A stretch of 30,210 nt of DNA, taken from positions 1-30,210 of the forward strand of contig DATLFC010000038.1 in NCBI GenBank assembly GCA_035525015.1, in the 5' to 3' direction. The notes under the pieces are model-generated. The model saw nothing but the letters and a program-made list of their open reading frames with translations, was not told the origin of the DNA and did no database searches. The translations under genes and the position numbers were made by a program. The DNA is from DATLEX01 sp035525015. GTDB taxonomy: Bacteria; Acidobacteriota; Thermoanaerobaculia; Gp7-AA8. Positions 21,600 through 29,300 of this stretch are shown piece by piece (position 1 is the first letter of the stretch; every line of letters begins with the position of its first letter).

Positions 21600-22997
21600 T
21601 CACGAAAGTCTTCGAGTCAGCGCGTCGAGCCTCCGCAGAGCGCGATCCTTTCCTAGAGCCGTCAGGACATCGAAGATCGGGGGGGAGGAAGTTTTGCCGG
21701 TGAGCGCGACGCGCAGCGGATGAATGTACTTCCCGGCCGAGACGCCGCTGGCGTCGGCGAGCGCGCGCAGTGCCTGTTCGGTGGTGTTGATGTCGAACGG
21801 ATCGACCGAGGAGAGCGCTGCGCGAAGATCGCGCATCCGAGCGGCCACATCGTCGCCCTTCAGATGTTTCTTCACCGCTTCGGATTCGTACTCGATGGCG
21901 TCGTCGGCCGCGAGGAACGGATGGAGATGCGCGGCGAGCTCCTTCAGTGTCCGCGCCCGCGGCCGTCCCAGCTCGATCGCCGCCCGCAGCTCGTCCAGCC
22001 GCGGAGCATCAGGAGGAAGAAGCGGCCGCAGGTGCCAGTCGATGGTCTCCAGCGGCAGCTTCATCATGTACTGATGATTCATCCACAGCAGCTTCTCGGT
22101 GTCGAAGACGGCCGGCGCCTTGTTGACGTCTTTCAGGTCGAAGAGCGTCGCCGCTTCGTCGCGCGAGAGGATCTCCCGGTCGCCGCCCGGCGCCCATCCG
22201 AGGAGCAGAAGAAAGTTGAAGAGCGCTTCGGGGAAGATGCCGTCGTCGCGATACTCCTCGGCTGATGTCGCGCCGGTCCGCTTGCTGAGGCGCTTCCGGT
22301 CGCTGCCGAGAATCAGCGGAACGTGGGCGAAGAGCGGAACGGAGCCGCCGAGGGCGCGAAAGAGGAGCGCGTGCTTGGGCGTGTTCGAGAGATGGTCGTC
22401 GCCGCGGGCCACGTGCGTGATGGCCATGTCGATGTCGTCGACGACCACCGACAGGTGATAGGTGGGGTTGCCGTCGGAGCGGAGCAGGACGAAGTCGTCG
22501 ATGAGCTGCCCCTCGAACTGCATATCGCCGCGGATGAGATCGTGGAACCCGATCGAAACGGGATCGACCTTGAAGCGGATCACGTACGGCGCGTTGGAGA
22601 CCGGACCGCCTGATTCCGACACGGCGCGGCAGCGGCCGGAATAGCGATACGTCGCGCCGGCGGTCTCGGCGGCCGATCGCTCCGCCTCGAGCTCCTCGAT
22701 CGTGCAGTAGCAGCGATACGCCTTGCCGGCGGCGACCAGCTCGTCGGCGCGCTGGCGATAGCGCGCCAGACGGTCGCTCTGGTAGACCGGCCCCTCATCC
22801 CATTCGACGCCGAGCCACTGCAGCGCGCTGATGATCTGCTCCGCGTGGTGCTGCTTCGACCGCTCCACGTCCGTGTCCTCGATGCGGAGGAGCATCGTGC
22901 CGCCGTAGCGCCGCGCGTGCAGCAGGTTGAAGATCGCCGTCCGGGCCCCCCCGACGTGGAGGAAACCGGTCGGCGATGGAGCGAAGCGGAGCTTCAT
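21600..22997 (-). CDS. gltX: glutamyl-tRNA synthetase
   Basis: Class I aminoacyl-tRNA synthetase charging glutamate. The 465-residue protein has FAPSPTGFLHVGGARTAIFN (5-24) with the HIGH-equivalent HVGG, LLRIEDTD (36-43), and the E. coli-type zinc site Cys96-x-Cys98 ... Tyr119-x3-Cys123. It also has DDHLSNTPKH, and KRLSKR (235-240) as the KMSKS equivalent. The C-terminal anticodon-binding domain is complete. Length matches the family. The ATG at 22997 is chosen over a GTG one codon upstream. A TAGACT hexamer lies 12 bases before the ATG with no Shine-Dalgarno. Whether it is discriminating (Glu only) or also charges tRNA-Gln cannot be decided here; no gatCAB genes are in the window. Confidence 0.96.
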   Translation of the reverse strand: MKLRFAPSPTGFLHVGGARTAIFNLLHARRYGGTMLLRIEDTDVERSKQHHAEQIISALQWLGVEWDEGPVYQSDRLARYRQRADELVAAGKAYRCYCTIEELEAERSAAETAGATYRYSGRCRAVSESGGPVSNAPYVIRFKVDPVSIGFHDLIRGDMQFEGQLIDDFVLLRSDGNPTYHLSVVVDDIDMAITHVARGDDHLSNTPKHALLFRALGGSVPLFAHVPLILGSDRKRLSKRTGATSAEEYRDDGIFPEALFNFLLLLGWAPGGDREILSRDEAATLFDLKDVNKAPAVFDTEKLLWMNHQYMMKLPLETIDWHLRPLLPPDAPRLDELRAAIELGRPRARTLKELAAHLHPFLAADDAIEYESEAVKKHLKGDDVAARMRDLRAALSSVDPFDINTTEQALRALADASGVSAGKYIHPLRVALTGKTSSPPIFDVLTALGKDRALRRLDALTRRLS

Positions 22998-23009
22998 CAC
23001 AGGCGCGGG

Positions 23010-23028
23010 AGTCTAACATCGCTACAAT
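23010..23028. promoter_or_regulatory. divergent -10-like elements, gltX / pseudopilin cluster
   Basis: On the plus strand TACAAT (23023-23028) lies 11 bases before the first pseudopilin ATG. On the minus strand TAGACT (23010-23015) lies 12 bases before the gltX ATG. Neither gene has a Shine-Dalgarno. The 42-base spacer therefore looks like a compact bidirectional promoter giving very short leaders in both directions. Confidence 0.4.
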
Positions 23029-23039
23029 CGATCGATCTG

Positions 23040-23426
23040 ATGCACGTCCAGCGCGGGTTCTCGCTCATCGAGCTGCTCATGGCGCTCATGATTCTCACCG
23101 TCATCACCACGACGTCGCTGGCCGTGTTCGTCGAGCGTTCGGTCCGGCAGCAGCAGGCCTCCGAGCTCATCCTCGCCTACCAGGCCCTCGCCAATGAGAC
23201 CGAGATCGTGCGGCGCGTCGACTACGACTCGCTCGATTCGCTGACCGACATCTTATCGAGCGACATGGCCATCATCCAGCCGCTCAGCCCCTACTCGACC
23301 GAGGTCGACGTTGCGCTCGTTCGACCCGGAGTGAAAAGCGTGAAGATCACGATCCGCTGGCGCGCGCACCGCGAGGCCAGCGTGACCGTGCTGCGCACCG
23401 ACACCGGAGGGTCGAACCTGTGGTGA
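23040..23426 (+). CDS. type II secretion/type IV pilus-like minor pseudopilin (GspI/PilV-like)
   Basis: A 128-residue protein with a type III (prepilin) signal: MHVQRG, cleavage after Gly6, then FSLIELLMALMILTVITTTSLAVF with Phe at +1 and Glu at +5 (Glu11). The hydrophobic helix continues into an N-terminal alpha helix, followed by a short beta-rich domain (VDVALVRPGVKSVKITIRWRAH). It would be processed by a prepilin peptidase and assembled into an inner-membrane-based pseudopilus or pilus tip. It is first of three overlapping pseudopilin genes; order and size resemble GspI-GspJ-GspK. The assignment to I/PilV is by context and size, not a clear motif. The ATG at 23040 gives the short leader expected. 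Confidence 0.82.
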   Translation: MHVQRGFSLIELLMALMILTVITTTSLAVFVERSVRQQQASELILAYQALANETEIVRRVDYDSLDSLTDILSSDMAIIQPLSPYSTEVDVALVRPGVKSVKITIRWRAHREASVTVLRTDTGGSNLW

Positions 23427-23935
23427 CGCGCCGGGCGGAGCGCGGGTTCTCGCTGATCGAGGCCGTGATCACGCTGGTCGTGTTCGGCGTCGTCGTCTCG
23501 ATTCTGCTTGCGCTCACCGCGGAGATGCGCGGGTACGACAAGCGCTATCCGATCAACCTCATGAAGCACCCGCAGGTGAACGCCGTGCTCGCACGAATGC
23601 GAAAGGACGTGCTCGACGCTTTCGGGCCCGATCCCTATCCGGCCTCGTACATGATGCACTCTCAGAGCTCGTCGAAATTGATTGTCTACTCCGTGCAGGA
23701 GACCGGATTCGCTCAAACCGTTGTGTGGGATTTCACTACGCCCGGGATCGTACGCCGCCAGGCCTACAGCGTCGGCGGAGTCGTCACCGACTGGACCGCC
23801 CGCGGCGTCCCCGGATCGTTCGAGGTCACCACGTTCGAGATTCCGAATCGTCCTTACGCCGTCCGGCTCAAGGCCACCGATCAGACAGGAAGGCTAGCCA
23901 TTGACCAGATTCTCCAGCCGCGCGCGCACAACTGA
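23420..23935 (+). CDS. minor pseudopilin (GspJ/PilW-like)
   Basis: A 171-residue protein with prepilin leader MVTRRAERG, cleavage after Gly9, then FSLIEAVITLVVFGVVVSILLAL with Glu at +5 (Glu14). The soluble domain is longer than in its neighbour (about 130 residues) and beta-rich (KLIVYSVQETGFAQTVVWDF, FEVTTFEIPNRPYAVRLKA). Length and position after the GspI-like gene fit GspJ or PilW. Tandem GTG codons at 23420 and 23423 are possible starts. Either overlaps the preceding stop, so the genes are translationally coupled. The gene end overlaps the next gene by 35 bases. Confidence 0.82.
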   Translation: MVTRRAERGFSLIEAVITLVVFGVVVSILLALTAEMRGYDKRYPINLMKHPQVNAVLARMRKDVLDAFGPDPYPASYMMHSQSSSKLIVYSVQETGFAQTVVWDFTTPGIVRRQAYSVGGVVTDWTARGVPGSFEVTTFEIPNRPYAVRLKATDQTGRLAIDQILQPRAHN

Positions 23936-24314
23936 GCGCGGCTTCGCGCTGATCGCCGTCCTGACGCTGGCGGTCCTCTACTTCGCTCTGATGGAGCTGC
24001 TCCTGATCGACTCCTCGCGCGAGCTGGCCGAAGCACGGAACTTCCGCGCCCGAGTCGTGGCCGCCGTCCTCGCCGAAAATGCCGCCGAGCTCGCGGCGAT
24101 GCACATGGTGGCCGGCGCCAGCCGCAAGATCCAGGAGCAGAGCGACCACGGCACGATGACCGGCACGATCGTGCGCACCGGCGCCGACGGCTTCGAGATC
24201 ACCGCGGAAGCGGTTACGTCCGGAGTGCTGCGACAGACCGCAACGGTGTTCGTCCAGGGACGCGTCGAATCAAACGGTGTGGTGAAGATCGATTACACGA
24301 TGCACGGACAGTGA
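23901..24314 (+). CDS. pseudopilin-like protein lacking Glu+5 (GspK/PilX-like)
   Basis: A 137-residue protein with a prepilin-like leader ending ...TTERG, cleavage after Gly14, then FALIAVLTLAVLYFALMELLLI. The usual glutamate at +5 is replaced by Ala19, as is typical of GspK tip pseudopilins. GspK is normally about 300 residues with a large tip domain, so this protein is short for GspK and nearer PilX size. The start is TTG at 23901, supported by AGGAAGG (23887-23893) seven bases upstream, and lies inside the preceding gene. The stop abuts a heptanucleotide tandem array. No major pseudopilin, secretin or ATPase gene is in the window. Confidence 0.72.
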   Translation: MTRFSSRARTTERGFALIAVLTLAVLYFALMELLLIDSSRELAEARNFRARVVAAVLAENAAELAAMHMVAGASRKIQEQSDHGTMTGTIVRTGADGFEITAEAVTSGVLRQTATVFVQGRVESNGVVKIDYTMHGQ

Positions 24315-24334
24315 GCCCCGAGCCCCGAGCCCCG
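24314..24334. repeat. heptanucleotide tandem repeat (AGCCCCG)x3
   Basis: Three exact AGCCCCG units start on the last base of the pseudopilin stop codon and are followed by AGTCCC. The array fills almost the whole gap to the convergent gene whose stop is at 24340-24342. A related sequence, GAGTCCCCGAGTCC, sits at another convergent junction (26311-26324). Confidence 0.8.
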
Positions 24335-24339
24335 AGTCC

Positions 24340-24603
24340 CTACCGTCTCCGCATCATCCCGAGACCGATGGCTATTGCGGCGATGCCGCCGAGGACCGCG
24401 GCCGGGTTTCGCCGGGCGTACCCGCGAACTTTTTCGAGCGGATGACGGAGGTTGGTGTTGCGAATCGACTCGAGACGGCTGGTGTCGATGCCGACCTTGC
24501 GGAGAACATTGTCGAGCCCGCTCCGGCGCACCTCGGACTGCGGCACGGCGTCGGTGGGCACATACGGGTGGAACTGATTGGTCGGATTGAAGTTATCAAC
24601 CAT
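24340..24603 (-). CDS. small hypothetical protein with C-terminal membrane anchor
   Basis: An 87-residue protein of no recognised family. The N-terminal half is polar (DNFNPTNQFHPYVPTDAVPQSE), the middle is charged and helical (LDNVLRKVGIDTSRLESIRNTNLRHPLEKVRGYARR), and the tail NPAAVLGGIAAIAIGLGMMRRR is a glycine-rich hydrophobic segment with terminal arginines. That layout resembles C-tail-anchored small proteins such as the ElaB/YqjD (DUF883) group, but the similarity is only in layout. It has an AAGGAG Shine-Dalgarno (24611-24616 on the reverse strand) with a seven-base spacer and an unusually AT-rich upstream TATAAA element, suggesting high expression. The gene is convergent with the pseudopilin cluster. 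Confidence 0.65.
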   Translation of the reverse strand: MVDNFNPTNQFHPYVPTDAVPQSEVRRSGLDNVLRKVGIDTSRLESIRNTNLRHPLEKVRGYARRNPAAVLGGIAAIAIGLGMMRRR

Positions 24604-24665
24604 ACGCTTTCTCCTTCAGACAGTTATTTATATTGCGAACGGGGTGCCATCTCCGGGGATATGAT
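24604..24665. promoter_or_regulatory. divergent promoter region with strong RBS
   Basis: On the reverse strand TATAAA (24627-24632) and then AAGGAG (24611-24616) precede the 87-residue gene. On the forward strand TATGAT (24660-24665) lies nine bases before the 62-residue gene. CAGTTATTTATATTGC is the most AT-rich stretch in the neighbourhood. Confidence 0.5.
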
Positions 24666-24674
24666 GGGCTCTCT

Positions 24675-24863
24675 ATGGCCGGCAATCCGAGAGAGCACGT
24701 GAAGGGCAAAGGCTTCTGGGACGGCGGCGCGCCGGGGCATGGAACCAACAAAGAGTCGAGCGGCCGGCCGAGCGGTTTTCCCGGAACGCGCAAGCCGCGG
24801 CGGGTGGGGATCAACACCGATCTCGAGTTTCCGCCGGAGGATCCGGCGTTTCCGCGCGACTAG
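24675..24863 (+). CDS. small glycine/proline-rich hypothetical protein (62 aa)
   Basis: A 62-residue protein rich in Gly, Pro, Lys and Arg (MAGNPREHVKGKGFWDGGAPGHGTN..., ...FPGTRKPRRVGINTDLEF...), with no hydrophobic segment; probably disordered. I do not recognise it. The ATG at 24675 is favoured because TATGAT (24660-24665) lies nine bases upstream, matching the short-leader pattern of several confident genes. A longer in-frame start at 24633 would place the promoter inside the gene. It ends directly against the convergent fabI stop. It may be a genuine small protein; the confidence is limited by its length. Confidence 0.45.
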   Translation: MAGNPREHVKGKGFWDGGAPGHGTNKESSGRPSGFPGTRKPRRVGINTDLEFPPEDPAFPRD

Positions 24864-25637
24864 CTACAGCCCGACGATGTTGTAGCCGCAATCGACGAAC
24901 ATCACCTCACCGGTGATGCCGGACGACATCGGAGAGATCAGAAAAAGCCCGGCGTTTCCAATCTCTTCGAGCTCCACGTTGCGCCGCATCGGCGCGCGCT
25001 CGGCGTGATGCTTCAGCATGCCGGTGAAACCCCTGATGCCGCGGGCGGCCAGCGTGTTGACCGGGCCGGCGGAGATGGCGTTGACGCGGATGCTGCGCGG
25101 CCCGAGGTTCGCGGCGAGGTAGCGGACCGACGCTTCCAGCGAAGCCTTGGCGACGCCCATCAGGTTGTAGCCTTCCACCGCCTTCTCCGCGCCGTAGTAG
25201 GTGAGGGCGAGGACCGAGCCGCCGCCCGACTTTTCGAGGAGCGGCATCGCCGCTCTGGTGATGGCTACGAGCGAATAGGCGGAGATGTCGTGCGCCGTCT
25301 TGAAGCCTTCGCGGGAAGTGTTGACGAAGTCGTTCTCGAGGTCTTCCCGCGGAGCGAAAGCGACGGAGTGGACGATGCCGTCCAGCTTCCCGAACTCACC
25401 TTCCACGCTGCGGAAGACCGAGTCGATCTCGGCGTCGCTGGTGACGTCGCACGGCAGAATCAGCGAGCCGGGAAGCGTGGTGGCCAGCGCTTCGACGCTC
25501 TCTTTGAGCCGCTCACCCTGGTAGGTGAACGCGAGCCGCATCCCCTCGCGAGACAGCGTCTGTGCGATCGCCCAGGCGATCGAGCGCTTGTTCGCGACTC
25601 CGAAGATGATTCCCGTTCTGCCTTCCAGAAGTGGCAT
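24864..25637 (-). CDS. fabI: enoyl-[acyl-carrier-protein] reductase (NADH)
   Basis: Final reduction in each cycle of type II fatty acid synthesis, and the target of triclosan-type inhibitors. The 257-residue protein is full length. IIFGVANKRSIAWAIAQ (10-26) is the FabI cofactor loop, followed by FTYQGERLKE, CDVTSDAEID, HSVAFAPREDL (90-100), GFKTAHDISAYS (111-122), LTYYGAEKAVEGYNLMGVAK with Tyr147, Tyr157 and Lys164 of the active site, and RVNAISAGPVNTLAARGI. These are specific to FabI rather than FabL or FabV. The ATG at 25637 is the family start; a GTG three codons upstream is possible. It lies immediately downstream of the DUF962 gene on the same strand. Confidence 0.95.
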   Translation of the reverse strand: MPLLEGRTGIIFGVANKRSIAWAIAQTLSREGMRLAFTYQGERLKESVEALATTLPGSLILPCDVTSDAEIDSVFRSVEGEFGKLDGIVHSVAFAPREDLENDFVNTSREGFKTAHDISAYSLVAITRAAMPLLEKSGGGSVLALTYYGAEKAVEGYNLMGVAKASLEASVRYLAANLGPRSIRVNAISAGPVNTLAARGIRGFTGMLKHHAERAPMRRNVELEEIGNAGLFLISPMSSGITGEVMFVDCGYNIVGL

Positions 25638-25651
25638 CTGTCTCACTCAGA

Positions 25652-25664
25652 TCAGGATGACACC
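25652..25664. repeat. half copy of the REP-like repeat at the DUF962 gene end
   Basis: TCAGGATGACACC matches the right arm of the 8847-8928 repeat over TCAGGATGACAC. No complementary left arm is present nearby. Read on the reverse strand it encodes VSS and the TGA stop of the DUF962 gene, as the repeat does for the 49-codon frame. Confidence 0.6.
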
Positions 25665-26002
25665 GGAGCGGTCGGCGAGACAACCGTCGAGCCATGCTTG
25701 GCGACCTCTTCCTCCATTCGCCCGGCCATCATCAGAAACAGCATCCGGTAGTCGGCGGCCAGGGAGTAGAAGGGGTGCCCGAACGTGGCCGGCTTGTTGT
25801 GCTCGACGAAGAAGTGCGCGTACCAGGCGAAGCTGTACCCGACCAGCGGCGCGGCCACGAGGAACCAGAGATTCACCGCGAACGCCAGCCCGATCATGAT
25901 CACCGCCAGCACCGAGCCGACCGCGTGCAGCATCCGCGTCCGCGGCCGGGAATGCTGGCGGACGTAGTGCGGCCAGAAGTCTCTGAACGTACGGATCTCC
26001 AT
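25652..26002 (-). CDS. DUF962 / Mpo1-like membrane protein
   Basis: A 116-residue integral membrane protein. It matches the DUF962 layout: FRDFWPHYVRQHSRPRTRMLHAVGS at the N-terminus, with the conserved histidines. Two hydrophobic segments follow (VLAVIMIGLAFAVNLWFLVAAPLVGYSFAWYA), then HFFVEHNKPATFGHPFYSLAADYRML. The eukaryotic relative Mpo1 is an Fe-dependent fatty-acid dioxygenase, and the histidine pattern here (HxxxxRxxxH, EHNKPATFGHP) is compatible, but bacterial function is not established. I chose the ATG at 26002; a longer start is possible. The final VSS and stop are encoded by a fragment of the dispersed repeat. It is upstream of fabI on the same strand, so a lipid role is plausible. 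Confidence 0.85.
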   Translation of the reverse strand: MEIRTFRDFWPHYVRQHSRPRTRMLHAVGSVLAVIMIGLAFAVNLWFLVAAPLVGYSFAWYAHFFVEHNKPATFGHPFYSLAADYRMLFLMMAGRMEEEVAKHGSTVVSPTAPVSS

Positions 26003-26067
26003 GGACTGGACGGTCGCGATTCTCCCATACAGGCCGTGGCACTTCAATTGCTGCCGCTGGAGACGGT

Positions 26068-26310
26068 ATGGCGCAGGATTTCGAACAGCTTCTGAAGGAT
26101 ATTTTCGGCGAGCCGCTCGCGCGGCTGAACCAGTTCCAGTCCGACAAGATGCATCAGCTCCAGGCGAAGCTCAGGGAAATCGCACACGAGGCCGTCAAAG
26201 ACGAGCTGAACCGCCTGCATTCCGAAATTGGTGAGCTCCGGACCCGCCTGACTCGGCTGGAAGAGGAGCGGGCCCAGGCCGCGGCGGACAGCGTGGAAAC
26301 GTCGTTCTAG
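26068..26310 (+). CDS. small coiled-coil hypothetical protein (80 aa)
   Basis: An 80-residue, highly charged helical protein. The N-terminal part (AQDFEQLLKDIFGEPLARLNQFQSDKMHQL) leads into a heptad-patterned coil (ELNRLHSEIGELRTRLTRLEEERAQ). There is no signal peptide or membrane segment. GGAG lies five bases before the ATG. The C-terminal coil resembles that of small BMFP/UbiK-type proteins only superficially, so I leave it unassigned. It is divergent from the DUF962 gene and convergent with the TamB-Omp85 gene; the two stop codons sit in opposite arms of one palindrome. Confidence 0.65.
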   Translation: MAQDFEQLLKDIFGEPLARLNQFQSDKMHQLQAKLREIAHEAVKDELNRLHSEIGELRTRLTRLEEERAQAAADSVETSF

Positions 26311-26330
26311 GAGTCCCCGAGTCCTAGAAC
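26304..26330. terminator. palindrome carrying both convergent stop codons
   Basis: GTTCTAGGA (26304-26312) and TCCTAGAAC (26322-26330) are perfect 9-bp arms around a nine-base loop. Each arm contains the CTAG of one gene's TAG stop: the 80-residue coiled-coil gene on the plus strand and the TamB-Omp85 gene on the minus strand. It could end transcription from both sides, although no T-run is present. Confidence 0.5.
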
Positions 26331-29300
26331 GCGTGCCCCAGCGTGATCGAGTAGTTGAAGGAGCGGTCGTAGACGCGGCGCTCCAGCGGCCAGCCGATGT
26401 CGATCCGCAGCGGGCCGACCGGTGAGAGATAGCGAATCCCGGCGCCGACGCCGACCCGCAGGTTGTCGAAGTCGATCGCGGTTCCGCTGAAGACGTTGCC
26501 GACGTCGGTGAACACCGCGCCCCCCAGTCTGCTGAAGATCGGGAAGCGGTATTCCGCGTTGAAGATGAACATGCTGTTGCCGCCCAGCGGAGCCAGGGTG
26601 AACTCGCCCGGGTTCTCGTTGATGTCGACGAGCGTCGGTTCGCAGGGCTTGTCGTCGAACGGCACCTGGAAACCGCCGTCGTTGTCGGCGCAGAGCGTTC
26701 CCAGCAGATCGAGCGGATAAGCGCGGTGTGAGGTGTCGCCGCCCGCGGTGAACCGCTCGGCCACGGGGATGAATCGCGATTCGTCGAGGGGGGTGCCGAG
26801 ATTGTCGGCCCGAAGCGGCTGAATGAATCCGAACCTCGCCGAAAGCGCCACGACGCTGCGCGCGGTCACCGGCAGATACCACGCCCCCTGCAGGTACTGC
26901 TTGGCGAAGTGCGCCTCGGCCGAGAAGAGGGGGAACGCGTACTCGACCGACGCGCTGGTGAAGAACCCGCGCTGGGGATCGATGATGTCGTCGCGCTTGT
27001 CCCAGAAGAACGTCGGCGTGATGCTGGAGATCTCGATATCGAGCAGCGAACGGTCGAGTCCGGGAATCACGGCCCCGAACTCCTCGGCATCGCGGCAGAG
27101 TGCGCCGCCGAGGCATTCGGAGATCTTGTACTGATACTGCGCCGACCAGCGTGTGCGCAGGCCGGCCACCTTCGAGGCTTCGATGGAGGTACCGAGCTGG
27201 CGTACGCGCCGGTCGCGCACCGTTCCATCATCCGTCTGAAAGACATTGATCTGGACCGGCACATCGTACGGGCCGATGAACGGCTCGCGATACGTGAGAA
27301 ACGCTTCGCGCTCATCCTGGCTCCAGACGGCTTCCAGTCCGAGGAAGCGCCCGGTGCCGAAGAGATTGCGATGCGCCACCGCTCCGGCCAGTCGCGGCGC
27401 GACGGTGTCGCGGTCCTCGTCATCGTCCAGGCGGTCGTACCGCACACCGACCGATCCGCTGATCGTGAGGTTGCGGCCATCCTCCACCGAAATGACCACG
27501 TCGCGCTCGCTCGGTGAGGTCCCGGCCACGACCGGCTGCACGTCGACCCGCTGGAAAATGCCGAGGCGATAGAGATTCCGCTGTGCCTGGAGGATCGAGG
27601 AGTAGTTGAACGGGTTGTCCCGCTGGAGATTCGACTGGCGGAGGATCACCTCCGAGCTGGTATAGGTGTTTCCCCGGACGATCACCTCATGGACATTGAT
27701 GCGAGGTCCTTCGGCGATCACGTAGCTGACGGTGGCGGAGTTCCTGTCGTCGCTGACGACCACACGCGGTGTAACCTGGACCTCGGCGTTGCCGCGCTCG
27801 GCGTAGAACGTCTGCAGTGCGATGACGTCCTCGCGCACGAGCTGCGGGTTGAGCGGACGGCCGGCCCTGATGCGCAGCGCAGGCAGTTGCTCGGGGGTGA
27901 CCTGCTCCAACCCCTCCACGCCGGCACCGCTCACGATCGTCTGCGGTCCCTCGGTGATCTGGAACTCGATCTTCATCGTGCCGTCAGCGCGTGTGGTGAC
28001 GGCGGGGGACGCCACCGTCGCTTCCGAAAAGCCCTGCAGCCGGTAATACGACTCGAGCGCGTCGCGATCCTCCGACAGCTGTTCGCGCGTGACGCCTGTC
28101 GGCCGGCGAAAAATGCTCGCGATCAGCCGCCGGAATCCGCCGCTCGGCGCGCTGGCCACGACGTCCTCGAGCGCGTTGGCGGAGACCTGACGGTTGCCGC
28201 TGAACGTAACGTCGGTGAGGCGATACCGCTCACCCGGATCGACATGGAACGTGACCGTCCAGACGCCGTCCTTGCGGCGGCTCTCGGTGTCGACGGTGGC
28301 GTTGAAGTAGCCGCGCTGCTGATACGACTCGACCATGTCGTCCGCCGCCCGCGCGATCGCGTCCTCGCTGTATTCCTCGTCGCGCGACCGGAATGGCAGC
28401 TGCCCCCGTACGGCGCTGCGCGGAACGCCCTCGACTTCCACGCGCACCACGGGACCGGCATCGACGCGATACTGAAGTGCGACCGTTCGCGATGCCTCGT
28501 CGTAAAGGTGGGTGACCAGCTCGACCTCGCCGCGGCGGTGGTCGCGTTCGAACAGCAATCTCCTGATCCGGTCGACGTCCTCCCGCGCGGATGGAAGCTG
28601 GAACTGTACTCCTGGTTTCTGGCGCATCCGGCTGATGAGCTCTTCCTCGGTGAACGGCGCCAGGTTTCCTTCCAGACCGACGCTGCCGACCCGCGCCTCC
28701 GGTCCGGCGTTGACATGGAAGATGACTTCGGCGCGGTTCTGCTGGCGGACGAATCGCGTCTCCGGATCGACGGTGGCCTCGAGGTAACCGTAGTTGCGCA
28801 GCTCCTCCTGGATGTCGCGCGCTGTATCGTCGACCGCATTCAGCGACAGCACCTGACCGACACGCACGCCGATCCGCCTCTCGGCACGCCGCTGGTTCCC
28901 CCCGGTGACGCCCGCGACGTCGATGTCGCCGATGCGGTAGTGAACGGAGAGTACGAACGTCAGGCTGACGCCGTCCGTGACGGGCTCCGCCTCGACGCGG
29001 ATGTCGCGGAAGTGACCGGTGGCGAACAACGCCTTGATGGATTGCTGGATGGCGCGTCTGGTGGCCGCATGGCCGGGCTCAATGGTGACGTACTGGTCGA
29101 TTGCCGATATATCGAACGCGCCATCGGCGTGGATGTTCACCTGCTGCACGACGCTGCCCGGGTCGAGGGGAGTCACGCGCGTTGGCGGCGGCGGCGGCGC
29201 GATGGCCACTTCGCCCGACACGAGCTCCTCGGCCGATCCCAGCGGAAAGATTTCGGCGCCACGGCCGCGGCGACCCCAGGTCCAGTGTCCTCGGTAACGC

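Noticed and set aside
19735..21603. A 622-codon open frame on the minus strand, opposite the SPFH/phosphatase-like/TPR gene
   Set aside because: The sense strand carries the motifs; the antisense product is arginine-rich with no domain signal.
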